NCBI RefSeq assembly: GCF_963674925.1
Contig: NZ_OY771647.1
Coordinates: 3,177,501-3,241,500, forward strand
Origin: an uncultured Draconibacterium sp.
GTDB lineage: Bacteria > Bacteroidota > Bacteroidia > Bacteroidales > Prolixibacteraceae
Direction of reading: 5' to 3'
Length of the DNA: 64,000 nt
The notes under the pieces: generated by a model
The model's input: only the letters and a program-made list of their open reading frames with translations
The model's database searches: none
What the model was told of the DNA's origin: nothing
Part shown: positions 9,280 through 18,753 of the stretch, in pieces
Layout: each line of letters begins with the position of its first letter
Position numbering within the stretch: position 1 is the first letter of the stretch
Made by a program: the position numbers and the translations under genes

Positions 9280-10917
9280 ATGAACCAACTAAAAACAACA
9301 ATTTTAATCTGTGTAATCATCCTGTTTTCAGGGATTGTAAATGCGCAAAACAAAATAACCATCGATGCAAAGGCAAATGGCGAACAATTCGAGCACTTTT
9401 GGAGCAAATGTGTAGGGGCCGGGCGTGCCAACGAAGGCCTTCGTGCCGGCTGGCTCGAACAACTGGAAAAAGTGCAGCAAAACTGTGGATTTCAGTACTG
9501 TCGTTTCCATGGCCTCTTTCACGAAGATATGTTTGTAGTGCTGGAAGAGGAAGGTAAAATTGTTTACAACTGGCAATACATCGACGACCTGTTCGACCGC
9601 ATGCTCGATTTAAACGTAAAGCCTTTCGTTGAACTGGCATTCTTTCCAAATCAGTTTGCTGCCGAAGATTCAAGAACCGTATTTTGGTGGAAAGCAAAAG
9701 TTACTCCCGGTGAAAACTATGCCCAACAATGGCACGATCTGGTAAAGGCCTTTACCAGGCATGTTGTCGACCGTTACGGAATTGACGAAGTGTTAACGTG
9801 GTATTTCGAAGTTTGGAACGAACCGAATTTGTATCCATTCTTTTGGCACGGTACCAAATCGCAATATTTCGAACTGTACAAACAATCGGCACTGGCGGTT
9901 AAATCGGTTGACGAAGGCCTGAAAATTGGTGGTCCGGCAACCAGCAACTTTGTTCCCGACGAGCGTTTCGATGGAGAAATAGAAAACCGCAAAGCATCAG
10001 AAAAAGCATTTTCTGCCGAAAATATTAACGACCTGGAGTGGCATGGCGTATGGATTGAGTCCTTCCTGGAATTTTGCGAAAAGGAAAATTTACCGGTCGA
10101 TTTTATCACAACACACCCTTATCCAACCGATTATGCCCTTAATCCGGAAACCGGTAGAGGAAAAGGATTAACCCGCTTTGTAGAATCGGCCCAGTTAGAC
10201 ATGCAGTGGCTTAAAAACATTGTGGACAAAAGCCCTTATGCCAATGCCGAAATCCATTTAACCGAATGGAATACCAGCCCTAGTAGCCGCGATAATATGC
10301 ACGACTTTTTACCTCCGGCAGCTTATATCATTAAAACCAACCTCAACTGCATCGGCTTAACCAATTCGCTTTCGTTTTGGACTTTTACCGATATTTTTGA
10401 AGAAAAGGGCGGAGCTGCGAGTATCTTTCACGGAGGTTTCGGTATGATTAATTTCCAGGGAATTGTAAAACCATCGTACCACGCCTATCGTATGTTGCAC
10501 CAACTGGGCGACGAAAAAATCTACAAAGACGATTACCTATTCGTAAGCCGCAATTCGGGCAATGGAAAAGTTTCAGCACTGGCCTATAATTATCCAAAAG
10601 AATACGAAGGTTCCGTTCCCGCCGGAACAAACAAACGCGAGGAAGGAACTTCAAAACCACTTAATTTTTCGCTTGAAAACCTAAAACCGGGCACTCAGTT
10701 TAAAATTGAAACGCTGGATAAAGACCACGGCAATATTCACAACTACTGGGAAGCCATGGGTAAACCCGAGCCACCAACCCGGGAGCAGGTAAAAGTAATG
10801 AAAGACTGTGCTGAATCGCTAAAAACAGAAATTGTAATTGTTGGCCAGGATGGAATCTTAACAATTGAGCAAACTCTTACTCCCTGGAGTGTGGTGTTAA
10901 TTACTCAAATTAATTAG
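9280..10917 (+). CDS. GH39 family glycoside hydrolase (beta-xylosidase-like), copy 1
   Basis: A 545-residue secreted enzyme, signal peptide ending near VNAQ (residue 23). GH39 features are an N-terminal FEHFWSKCVGAGRANEGLR, the TIM-barrel acid/base motif FEVWNEPN with Glu181, and the nucleophile motif HLTEWNTSPSSRD with Glu329. A short beta-sandwich follows. GH39 enzymes are retaining beta-xylosidases, alpha-L-iduronidases or related; here a beta-xylosidase or beta-galactosidase-like role on side chains is plausible. A highly similar paralogue lies 51 kb downstream at 60299-61927, with most blocks identical. It begins 6 bases after the GH29 gene. Confidence 0.9.
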   Translation: MNQLKTTILICVIILFSGIVNAQNKITIDAKANGEQFEHFWSKCVGAGRANEGLRAGWLEQLEKVQQNCGFQYCRFHGLFHEDMFVVLEEEGKIVYNWQYIDDLFDRMLDLNVKPFVELAFFPNQFAAEDSRTVFWWKAKVTPGENYAQQWHDLVKAFTRHVVDRYGIDEVLTWYFEVWNEPNLYPFFWHGTKSQYFELYKQSALAVKSVDEGLKIGGPATSNFVPDERFDGEIENRKASEKAFSAENINDLEWHGVWIESFLEFCEKENLPVDFITTHPYPTDYALNPETGRGKGLTRFVESAQLDMQWLKNIVDKSPYANAEIHLTEWNTSPSSRDNMHDFLPPAAYIIKTNLNCIGLTNSLSFWTFTDIFEEKGGAASIFHGGFGMINFQGIVKPSYHAYRMLHQLGDEKIYKDDYLFVSRNSGNGKVSALAYNYPKEYEGSVPAGTNKREEGTSKPLNFSLENLKPGTQFKIETLDKDHGNIHNYWEAMGKPEPPTREQVKVMKDCAESLKTEIVIVGQDGILTIEQTLTPWSVVLITQIN

Positions 10918-10962
10918 AAAAATTAATTGTAAAATTTCAATACGGATTTTAATCAAAAGAAT

Positions 10963-13671
10963 ATGAAAACTTGTCTACTACTTCTAATTTTTACTTTATC
11001 ATTTGGCTCCCTTTGTGCTCAAACAAAACAAGATGAAACACCCAGGTATTTTGATTTGGCTCTTGATTTTGAGACACGTGCCGCTGATTTAGTTCAGCAT
11101 ATGACCTTAGATGAAAAAATAGATCAGTTAGGGAACAAAGCTCCGGCGATTCCTCGCTTGGGTATATTAGAATATGATTGGTGGAACGAAGCTTTGCATG
11201 GTGTTGCCCGGGCAGGAAATGCAACAGTATTTCCTCAAGCTATTGGTATGGCAGCAACATTTGATACTGATATGATGAAGCAAGTTGCCGATATTATCAG
11301 CGATGAAGCAAGGGCAAAACATCACGAAGCACTCCGAAATAATGACTACAGAAGATACAGGGGCTTGACATTTTGGTCTCCCAATATTAATATTTTCAGA
11401 GACCCACGTTGGGGACGCGGGCACGAAACTTATGGTGAAGATCCCTATCTAACCGGACAAATGGGCATTCAGTTTGTGAAAGGTTTGCAAGGCGATGATC
11501 CTAAATATTTAAAATTAGTTGCTACAGCAAAACACTATGCTGTACACAACGGCCCAGAACCTGAACGACATGTATTTAATGTAGTACCAAATGCCCGCGA
11601 TTTATGGGAGACCTATTTGCCCGCATTTAAAGATCTAATGGTTGATGCAAAAGCTTATTCATTAATGGGAGCCTATAATCGTGTTGATGGAGAATCATCA
11701 TGTGCCAGTTGGTTGTTGTTAGAAGATATCCTTCGCAATAAATGGGGCTTTGAAGGCTATGTGGTTTCAGATTGTGGCGCTATTAGGGATATTCATAAAT
11801 TTCATAAAATAGTTAATACCCCTGAAGAAGCCGCTGCAATAGGCGTTCGTAAAGGCTGTGATTTGAATTGTGGAAGCGTGTATCAAACGGCGTTGAAAAA
11901 GGCTATTGAATTGGGGTATATTGACGAAGGTGAATTAGACCTATCGGTTTATAGGTTGATGTTAGCCAGAATGAAACTGGGAATGTTTGACCCACCGGAA
12001 ATGGTTCCTTTTGCGCAAATTCCTTTTGAAAAGAATGACTGCGAAGCACATGATGAAGTTGCGTTGAAAATGGCGCAAAAAACAATGACACTTCTGAAGA
12101 ATGATGGTGTTCTTCCCTTGAATAAAAGAAAAATAAAACGAATTGCTGTTGTAGGTCCAAATGCTGATAATCCGCGATCTTTGCTTGGAAATTATGCAGG
12201 CACGCCGTCCCATCCGGTTACAGTAATTAATGGCATTAAGAATGCGGTGGGCAAAGACATCGAAGTTACTTACTCCGAAGGTGTACCAATGGTGATTTAT
12301 GATGTAAACGGAAGAGACTATCCTGTTGTCGATAGCAAGTACTTATTTACAATTGATGAGCAAGGCGAAAAAGTACAAGGATTAACCGGTCACTATTTTA
12401 ATAATATGAATTTGGAGGGTGAGCCAGCTTTAGTTAAAGTAGATTCTGAAGTAAAATTTAAATGGGGGAGAAATGAATCACCAACGACTACCGATGTGGC
12501 ACAAGGTATTATAAGTGCCGATAAAGCTATTAATGCCGACAATTTTTCTGTTCGTTGGACAGGGAAATTAGTTGCTCCGATGACTGGTGAATATAGCTTA
12601 GGAGCATCATCAGATGATGGATGCAGGCTTTATTTTGATGGTAAACTCATTGCTAATGGTTGGTTTAATCATGGCAAGGAAGTATTCTTTGGAGATGTTG
12701 AATTGGAAAAAGGGAAAGCCTATGATATTACGTTAGAATTTTATGATAACACATCGGGAGCAGAAGTAAATCTGATATGGATTACGCCGGAAGAAAAAGC
12801 GAAGGAGAAAACAGATCCAAGCAAACTTTCGAAAGAAACCTTAGCAGATGTTAAAAAAGCCGATGTTGCCATTTTCGTAGGTGGACTGGATGCCACATGG
12901 GAAGGTGAAGAGATGGGAGGAAGAACCGGTATTGATGGTTTTAATCGTGGTGACCGTACTAAAATTGAACTGCCAAAAACCCAAATGGATGCGTTAAAAG
13001 CCATGAAAGAAACCGGAACCCCGGTAATATTTGTCCTGATGTCTGGTAGTGCAATGTCGTTTGATGGGTTAGAAAATGAATTGGATGCAATTCTCATGGC
13101 CTGGTATCCCGGGCAACGTGGTGGCGATGCTGTTGCCGATGTCTTATTCGGTGATTATAATCCTGCTGGCAGATTACCTGTTACCTTTTACTCATCAACA
13201 GATGAATTGGCTGATTTTACTGATTACAATATGCATGCGGGCAAAGGGTTTACCTACAGGTATTATACAGGAGATGCGCTTTACCCATTTGGGCATGGCT
13301 TGAGCTATACCAAATTTGAGTATTCTAATCTAAAAATAGATAAGACTTCGATTAGTAAGGATGGTGAATTTTTAGTTTCGGTACAAGTACAGAATACTGG
13401 GGAATTGGATGGTGAAGAAGTTGTGCAGCTTTATACAAAGGATGTGGAGTCAGAAAAATGGATGGCTTTAAAGCAACTTCGGAAATTCGAGCGAGTTGCA
13501 CTAAAAAAAGGGGAAGCGAAAACAGTTGCTTTTAAGCTAAAAGCGATTGAAGACTTACGTTATTACGATCCGATGAAGCAAAACTATATGGTTGAACCGG
13601 GTAGTTTTGAAATTCAAATTGGAGCATCGAGTGGTGATATCCGACAGAAAGGGATGATCGTTGTTGAATAA
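10963..13671 (+). CDS. GH3 family beta-glycosidase with inserted PA14 domain
   Basis: A 902-residue secreted enzyme with a signal peptide ending near SLCAQ (residue 20). It has the GH3 N-terminal barrel (WWNEALHGVARAG; FWSPNINIFRDPRWGRGHETYGEDP) and the nucleophile motif VVSDCGAI with Asp270. The alpha/beta C-domain begins near residue 370 (TMTLLKNDGVLPL). A PA14 sugar-binding domain is inserted at about residues 470-612 (LTGHYFN, FSVRWTGKLVAPMTGEYSLG, SSDDGCRLYFDGK). A fibronectin-III-like domain forms the end (EVVQLYTKDVES). GH3 with PA14 is typical of beta-glucosidases and beta-xylosidases acting on branched oligosaccharides. Substrate here is unknown. GC content and codon use look lower than those of the adjacent GH39 gene. 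Confidence 0.93.
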   Translation: MKTCLLLLIFTLSFGSLCAQTKQDETPRYFDLALDFETRAADLVQHMTLDEKIDQLGNKAPAIPRLGILEYDWWNEALHGVARAGNATVFPQAIGMAATFDTDMMKQVADIISDEARAKHHEALRNNDYRRYRGLTFWSPNINIFRDPRWGRGHETYGEDPYLTGQMGIQFVKGLQGDDPKYLKLVATAKHYAVHNGPEPERHVFNVVPNARDLWETYLPAFKDLMVDAKAYSLMGAYNRVDGESSCASWLLLEDILRNKWGFEGYVVSDCGAIRDIHKFHKIVNTPEEAAAIGVRKGCDLNCGSVYQTALKKAIELGYIDEGELDLSVYRLMLARMKLGMFDPPEMVPFAQIPFEKNDCEAHDEVALKMAQKTMTLLKNDGVLPLNKRKIKRIAVVGPNADNPRSLLGNYAGTPSHPVTVINGIKNAVGKDIEVTYSEGVPMVIYDVNGRDYPVVDSKYLFTIDEQGEKVQGLTGHYFNNMNLEGEPALVKVDSEVKFKWGRNESPTTTDVAQGIISADKAINADNFSVRWTGKLVAPMTGEYSLGASSDDGCRLYFDGKLIANGWFNHGKEVFFGDVELEKGKAYDITLEFYDNTSGAEVNLIWITPEEKAKEKTDPSKLSKETLADVKKADVAIFVGGLDATWEGEEMGGRTGIDGFNRGDRTKIELPKTQMDALKAMKETGTPVIFVLMSGSAMSFDGLENELDAILMAWYPGQRGGDAVADVLFGDYNPAGRLPVTFYSSTDELADFTDYNMHAGKGFTYRYYTGDALYPFGHGLSYTKFEYSNLKIDKTSISKDGEFLVSVQVQNTGELDGEEVVQLYTKDVESEKWMALKQLRKFERVALKKGEAKTVAFKLKAIEDLRYYDPMKQNYMVEPGSFEIQIGASSGDIRQKGMIVVE

Positions 13672-13769
13672 TTATTTGCTTTAATCATGAAAAATGATTG
13701 TGGTAATTATTTAATATATAGATGATTGAAATATAAGCAGCGCGAATAAGAAAAATAAAAAAACAGATA

Positions 13770-15503
13770 ATGAAAACACTATTAACAACGCTGGTATTAT
13801 TTACGCTACTCATTAATTTAGGAGTTGCGCAAAATTCTTCAAAGTCAAAACAGATTACCGATGAAGAACGCATGGAATGGTGGACCGACGCCCGTTTCGG
13901 GATGTTTATTCACTGGGGAATTTATTCGGTTCCTGCAGGTTTTTACAAAGGCGAACCACAAAAAAACTCTGCCGAATGGATTATGAACCGCGGACAAATC
14001 CCCGTGGCCGAATATGTTAGGTTTGCAGAACTATTTAATCCAACTCTATTTGATGCCAAAGAATTTGTAGGCCTGGCAAAACAAGCTGGAATGAAATACA
14101 TGGTCATCACTGCCAAACACCACGATGGCTTTTCGATGTTTGATTCAGATTGTAACCCATTTAACGTGGTGGATGCCACACCCTTTGGTCGGGATGTAAT
14201 GAAAGAACTGGCCGATGAATGTGCCAAACAAGGTATTAAGTTTGGGTTTTACTATTCGCAGGCGCAAGACTGGAGCCACCCCGGCGGAATGGGAAACAAC
14301 TGGGATAAGACCATGCAACGCGTTAGCAGTGACGCTTATGTAATGGAAAAAGCACTTCCGGAGGTAAACCAGCTTTTAAGCGATTATGGTGATATTGCTA
14401 TTTTTTGGTGGGACACGCCGCGTGCTATGACAAAGGAGGTTGTGGATAGTTTATACCATGTTACCACTGCCTTACAACCTGCAATAATTACCAACGACCG
14501 TTTGGGCGATGATTACCCCGGCGACCATAAAACCTACGAGCGCCACATGCCAAAGAAAAAGCCGGAAGACAAATACTGGGAACTTTGCCAGCCTATTAGC
14601 GGCAGCTGGGGCTACCGCAGCGACGACCAGAATTTTCAGTCGGTTGAAGCATTGCTGCGCAACCTGGCCGATGCCAGCAGCATGGGCGGGAACTACCTTC
14701 TGAATGTAAGCCCAACCTGCCTTGGAACACTGGCTCCAACCGCAGTTGAACGTTTAAAAGCCGTTGGCGCATGGATGAAAAAAAACAGCGAAGCCATTTA
14801 CAAAACCCAGGCCAGCCCTTGTAGTAGGGTAGATTGGGGCTACATTACCATGAAAAAAACAGATGGTAACACAAAACTTTACCTTCATGTTTTCGATTGG
14901 GAAGCCGGAAAAATTACGGTGCCAATCCGCAATAAATCGGCAAAAGCTTCATTGTTAACCAATGGCTCAAAGAAATTTAAAACCAAGGCAGGCGAAGAGG
15001 GCTTGACTGTTCTGCTTTCAGGTGATGCTCCCGACAAAATAAACTCGGTTATTGTTTTGGAATTGGCTGATGCACCAGACGCCATTGAACCAAAACCATT
15101 TGGACAGGACGAAAATGGCGTGGTAGCTTTTATAACCGAGAGCGCCGAGTTTGAAAATATGCAGGGAATCGGCGTTAGATATAACAGCTCGAAAGATTGC
15201 GTAGGAAGCTGGACCAACGAACAGGAAAGAGTATACTGGACCTTCTCCGTTGAAAAACCAGGTAAATTTCAAGTTACCGCATCAACAGCAGGTCCTGAAG
15301 CTTCTGAATTTATGGTTGAGCTTAACGGACAAAGTAAAACCGTAAAGATTGCGGCAACTCCAAGTTACGATGATTTCAAGCCTTTGGAAATCGGAACATT
15401 TGAAATTAAAGAGGCTGGTTCTTATAAAATTATGTTTAAACCGGTGTTGGGTGCATGGCAGCCAATTAATTTAAAAGAGGTGGTGATGACACCTCTTAAT
15501 TAA
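13770..15503 (+). CDS. GH29 alpha-L-fucosidase with C-terminal carbohydrate-binding-like domain
   Basis: A 577-residue secreted fucosidase, signal peptide ending near GVAQ (residue 21). The core has MEWWTDARFGMFIHWGIYSVPAG, MKYMVITAKHHDGFSMF and the nucleophile motif IAIFWWDTPR with Asp215. GNYLLNVSPT closes the barrel near residue 310. Residues about 445-577 form an extra beta-sandwich (ESAEFENMQGIGVRYN, EQERVYWTFSVEKPGKFQVTAS) that resembles carbohydrate-binding or accessory domains attached to GH29 and sulfatases. It is followed after 23 bases by an FAD oxidoreductase. It differs from the other two GH29 proteins, suggesting distinct linkages or sulfation tolerance; that is an inference. 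Confidence 0.92.
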   Translation: MKTLLTTLVLFTLLINLGVAQNSSKSKQITDEERMEWWTDARFGMFIHWGIYSVPAGFYKGEPQKNSAEWIMNRGQIPVAEYVRFAELFNPTLFDAKEFVGLAKQAGMKYMVITAKHHDGFSMFDSDCNPFNVVDATPFGRDVMKELADECAKQGIKFGFYYSQAQDWSHPGGMGNNWDKTMQRVSSDAYVMEKALPEVNQLLSDYGDIAIFWWDTPRAMTKEVVDSLYHVTTALQPAIITNDRLGDDYPGDHKTYERHMPKKKPEDKYWELCQPISGSWGYRSDDQNFQSVEALLRNLADASSMGGNYLLNVSPTCLGTLAPTAVERLKAVGAWMKKNSEAIYKTQASPCSRVDWGYITMKKTDGNTKLYLHVFDWEAGKITVPIRNKSAKASLLTNGSKKFKTKAGEEGLTVLLSGDAPDKINSVIVLELADAPDAIEPKPFGQDENGVVAFITESAEFENMQGIGVRYNSSKDCVGSWTNEQERVYWTFSVEKPGKFQVTASTAGPEASEFMVELNGQSKTVKIAATPSYDDFKPLEIGTFEIKEAGSYKIMFKPVLGAWQPINLKEVVMTPLN

Positions 15504-15526
15504 GAATGAATGAAAAATAAGAATAA

Positions 15527-17191
15527 ATGAAAAAAATAAAATTAGCAGCAATATTTCTAGCGTTTTTGGTCGTTTGGGCCTGCGCAGTAAAACAATCCAA
15601 CAAAGCCAATCACCCCGATGTGGTAATTTATGGAGGAACATCAGCAGCCATTACTGCAGCGGTGCAGTTGGCGCAAATGGATAAAAATGTGCTTATTGTG
15701 TGCCCCGAAAAACACATTGGCGGCCTATCAGCAAGTGGTCTTGGTTTTACCGATGTGGGTGATAAAAGTGTAATTGGCGGCCTTTCGCGCGAGTTTTACC
15801 ATCGTGTTTACCTGCATTATCAAAACGATGAAGCCTGGAAATGGCAGCCACGCAGTGAATACGGCAACCAGGGGCAGGGTACCACAGCCATTAACGACAG
15901 CATGCAAACCATGTGGACTTTTGAGCCACATGTAGCCGAAAATATTTTTGAAGAATTTGTAGCCGAAAATAACATCACTATTCTTCGCGATGAATGGCTC
16001 GACCGCGAAAACGGCGTTGAAGTCATAGATGGAAAAATCAAATCAATTACCATGTTAAGTGGTAAGAAATTTGAAGCCGAAATTTTTATGGACGCCACTT
16101 ACGAAGGCGACCTCATGGCAGCGGCCGGGGTGAATTATCATGTTGGCCGCGAAGCCAATAGCGTGTACAACGAAACCTGGAATGGAGTACAAAAAGGTGT
16201 TTTTCATCACGGTCATAACTTTCACCATCAACAGTTAAATATCAGCCCTTATGTAATACCGGGCGACCCATCTAGTGGTGTTTTGCCCCGTATTTCTACC
16301 GAGCCTCCGGGCGAAAATGGTTCAGGAGACAAACGCATTCAGGCTTATAACTACCGACTTTGTACGACCAATGCCGAAGGAAATTACGTGCCTTTCGAAA
16401 AACCTGAAAATTATGACCCTGCACAATACGAGTTGCTGCGCCGGGTTTTCCGTGCCGGACGTCATTCTATGTTTGGCGGTGGTAAAATTCCCAACGGCAA
16501 ACGCGATGTAAACAATGTTGGTCCTTTCAGCTCCGACAATATCGGTATGAACTACGATTACCCCGAAGCATCGTACGAAGAACGTAAAGTAATTCTTCAG
16601 GAACACATTGATTACCATCAAGGCCTGCTGTATTTCTGGTGTACCGACGAAAGTGTACCGGAAAACCTACGGTTGAAAATGAGAAAATGGGGCCTGGCAA
16701 AAGACGAATTTGTGGATAACAACCACTGGCCTTACCAGATTTATGTGCGCGAAGCACGCCGTATGCTCGGAGAGTTTGTTATGACAGATAACGAAATTCT
16801 GGGTAAAAAGCCCGTTGATAAATCTATTGGGATGGGCTCGTATGCAATGGATTCGCACAATACCCAGCGTTATATTACAGAAGAAGGTTATGTGCAAAAC
16901 GAAGGCGACTTGGGTGTTGAACCTCCGGCGCCCTACCAGATTCATTTGGGAACCATTGTGCCAAAGCGCGAAGAGTGTAAAAACTTGTTAGTACTTACCG
17001 CAGTATCAAGTTCTCATATTGCTTTTGGTTCTATTCGTATGGAGCCCGTATTTATGGTGCTGGGGCAAAGTGCCGGTGTTTTAGCGGGCATGGCAATGGA
17101 GAAAGGTGTGGATTTACACGAAGTTGATTACCATGAATTGGCAGATCAGCTTCATGCGGCAGGACAGATTCTGGATATTTCAAATAAATAG
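15527..17191 (+). CDS. FAD-dependent oxidoreductase lipoprotein (FAD_oxidored type)
   Basis: A 554-residue protein with a lipobox (Cys19) followed by a Rossmann dinucleotide-binding start (DVVIYGGTSAAITAAVQLAQ, then NVLIVCPEKHIGGLSASGLGFTD). This is the pattern of the FAD_oxidored family (PF12831 type), found often in polysaccharide loci of Bacteroidota and Planctomycetota. The C-terminal half has the family's GSYAMDSHNTQRY and VSSSHIAFGSIRMEPVFMVLGQSAG segments. The substrate is unknown. It may oxidise a sugar hydroxyl or a modified sugar, and it lies next to esterases and a DUF1961 protein; a DUF1080 protein, a family linked to keto-sugar cleavage, is encoded 19 kb downstream. Only 6 bases separate it from the SGNH gene. 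Confidence 0.8.
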   Translation: MKKIKLAAIFLAFLVVWACAVKQSNKANHPDVVIYGGTSAAITAAVQLAQMDKNVLIVCPEKHIGGLSASGLGFTDVGDKSVIGGLSREFYHRVYLHYQNDEAWKWQPRSEYGNQGQGTTAINDSMQTMWTFEPHVAENIFEEFVAENNITILRDEWLDRENGVEVIDGKIKSITMLSGKKFEAEIFMDATYEGDLMAAAGVNYHVGREANSVYNETWNGVQKGVFHHGHNFHHQQLNISPYVIPGDPSSGVLPRISTEPPGENGSGDKRIQAYNYRLCTTNAEGNYVPFEKPENYDPAQYELLRRVFRAGRHSMFGGGKIPNGKRDVNNVGPFSSDNIGMNYDYPEASYEERKVILQEHIDYHQGLLYFWCTDESVPENLRLKMRKWGLAKDEFVDNNHWPYQIYVREARRMLGEFVMTDNEILGKKPVDKSIGMGSYAMDSHNTQRYITEEGYVQNEGDLGVEPPAPYQIHLGTIVPKREECKNLLVLTAVSSSHIAFGSIRMEPVFMVLGQSAGVLAGMAMEKGVDLHEVDYHELADQLHAAGQILDISNK

Positions 17192-17197
17192 CAAATA

Positions 17198-17923
17198 ATG
17201 TTTAGGGCTTTTCAGTTAATAGTATTATTCGTGTCTGTGTTAATAAATGTTGATGCACAGGTTATTAATGCCGGAGTTGCCGGTAATACATCAACCGATT
17301 TACTTGCCCGGATTGAACGGGATGTTATAAGCCTCAACCCAGATTTAGTAATTGTAATGGTAGGAACCAACGATATGCTAAATTCAAAAAAAATGGCATC
17401 GTACAAAACGTATGCATCTAATCTTTCCGAAATTGTACGAAAACTAAAACAAAACAGTGCTCAGGTAATTTTAATGGCACCACCTCCTGTCGATTCCGTT
17501 TTTTTATTCGAACGCCACGATAGAAAATTATTTCACGAAATACCAAATGTGAAATTAGACTCTGTAAGGCAGATTATTACTCGGATAGCAAAGAAAGAGC
17601 AAGTTGGTTATATCGATATTTATCAAAAATTTCTGAATTTAAATTTGCCCCAACATAACCAAGACCTGTTTATTATGAACCCTCAAAACAGTGGTTATCG
17701 CGATGGTGTTCACCCAACAGCTTTGGGCTATCATTTTATTGCTGAAAATGTATTTCAGTTTTTGCAAAAAAACAAACTGTTTGAAAAAGGGGATAAGGTG
17801 CTGTGCTTTGGCGACTCTATAACCTTTGGCTCGAAAGTAAAAGGAAGCGGAACAGCTGAAGGGGAAACTTATCCGGCTTATTTACAACAATTAATAGAAA
17901 AATACCTGAATCATGAAAAATAG
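17198..17923 (+). CDS. SGNH/GDSL-type esterase with circularly permuted motif order
   Basis: A 241-residue secreted protein (signal peptide ending near VDAQ, residue 21). In ordinary SGNH hydrolases block I (GDS) is first. Here the mature protein begins directly with block II (VINAGVAGNTSTDLLARI), then block III (VMVGTNDM) and block V (DGVHPTALGYHF), and only near the C-terminus comes block I (VLCFGDSITFG, then YPAYLQQLIEKYL). All expected catalytic residues are present, so this looks like a functional circular permutant and not a fragment. Upstream bases cannot encode a hidden block I, because the previous gene ends 6 bases before the ATG. It overlaps the next gene by 11 bases. The likely role is removal of acyl groups, such as O-acetyl, from the glycan. 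Confidence 0.82.
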   Translation: MFRAFQLIVLFVSVLINVDAQVINAGVAGNTSTDLLARIERDVISLNPDLVIVMVGTNDMLNSKKMASYKTYASNLSEIVRKLKQNSAQVILMAPPPVDSVFLFERHDRKLFHEIPNVKLDSVRQIITRIAKKEQVGYIDIYQKFLNLNLPQHNQDLFIMNPQNSGYRDGVHPTALGYHFIAENVFQFLQKNKLFEKGDKVLCFGDSITFGSKVKGSGTAEGETYPAYLQQLIEKYLNHEK

Positions 17924-18707
17924 AGTTCTGTTTATATTAATGGTGTTTATAGTTTTTTTGAATGCATGCCATCAAAAAGAACCAACCGACTTTGCCGGTC
18001 TAAACAAATCTAAAGCCTGGCAACTCCAGTTCGAAGATGAGTGTACCGCTAACTGGCAGCAAAACTGGTTTAAAGATGGCCTGATTTCAGTGGTAGAGCA
18101 GGACGAAAACGGCATGGACCTAATTGCTGGTCCTGTTAACCGCGACGATGCCCACCACACTGTACTTTGGACAAAACAATCGTTTAAAGGCGATATAAAA
18201 ATAGAGTTCGAATACACCCGCACCGACAGTCAGATTGTAAATGTAAACATCCTGTACATTCAGGCACAAGGCATTGGCAAAGAAGGTCGCGGTGCCGACA
18301 TTACCGAATGGAACGCCTACCGCGACACGGCCAATATGTGGAAATATTATTTCTATATGGATCCGCTTCACGTTAGCTATGCGGCTTTCCCAATGGTAAA
18401 CGACGACCCTGAGAATGATTACATACGAATTCGTAAATATCCAGCTGAAACACAAGAGAAATTTAAGGATACTGAGATTCTTCCAGCGTACTTTAATACT
18501 GGCTTGTTTTTGCCCGATGTTACCTACAAAATAACGGTGATTAAAACAGATGCAAAATTATATTTTAATGTGAAAGGAAACGGTGATGAAAAGCTATTCT
18601 CCTGGGATTTAAGCGATGGGCAATCGCCAAAAGAAGGACGCATTGGTTTGCGCCACATGTACACCCGCTCGGCAAGGTATAAGAATTTTAAGGTTTGGAC
18701 GAAATAA
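17913..18707 (+). CDS. DUF1961 family lipoprotein (YesU-like)
   Basis: A 264-residue lipoprotein (lipobox Cys19, LNAC). The sequence matches the DUF1961 pattern as I recall it: WQLQFEDECTANWQQNWFKDG near the N-terminus, the long beta-sandwich with DAHHTVLWTKQSFKGDIKIEFEYTR, and TEWNAYRDTANMWKYYFYMDPLHVSYAAF. DUF1961 includes Bacillus YesU of the rhamnogalacturonan cluster; the fold is lectin-like (concanavalin). It may bind or cleave an oligosaccharide. The start codon lies inside the end of the SGNH gene, an 11-base overlap that implies translational coupling. No catalytic residue can be assigned from sequence. Confidence 0.75.
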   Translation: MKNRVLFILMVFIVFLNACHQKEPTDFAGLNKSKAWQLQFEDECTANWQQNWFKDGLISVVEQDENGMDLIAGPVNRDDAHHTVLWTKQSFKGDIKIEFEYTRTDSQIVNVNILYIQAQGIGKEGRGADITEWNAYRDTANMWKYYFYMDPLHVSYAAFPMVNDDPENDYIRIRKYPAETQEKFKDTEILPAYFNTGLFLPDVTYKITVIKTDAKLYFNVKGNGDEKLFSWDLSDGQSPKEGRIGLRHMYTRSARYKNFKVWTK

Positions 18708-18753
18708 ATGTTTTAACGAAAGTAATTGGTAATACTAATCGAAGAATAATAAA

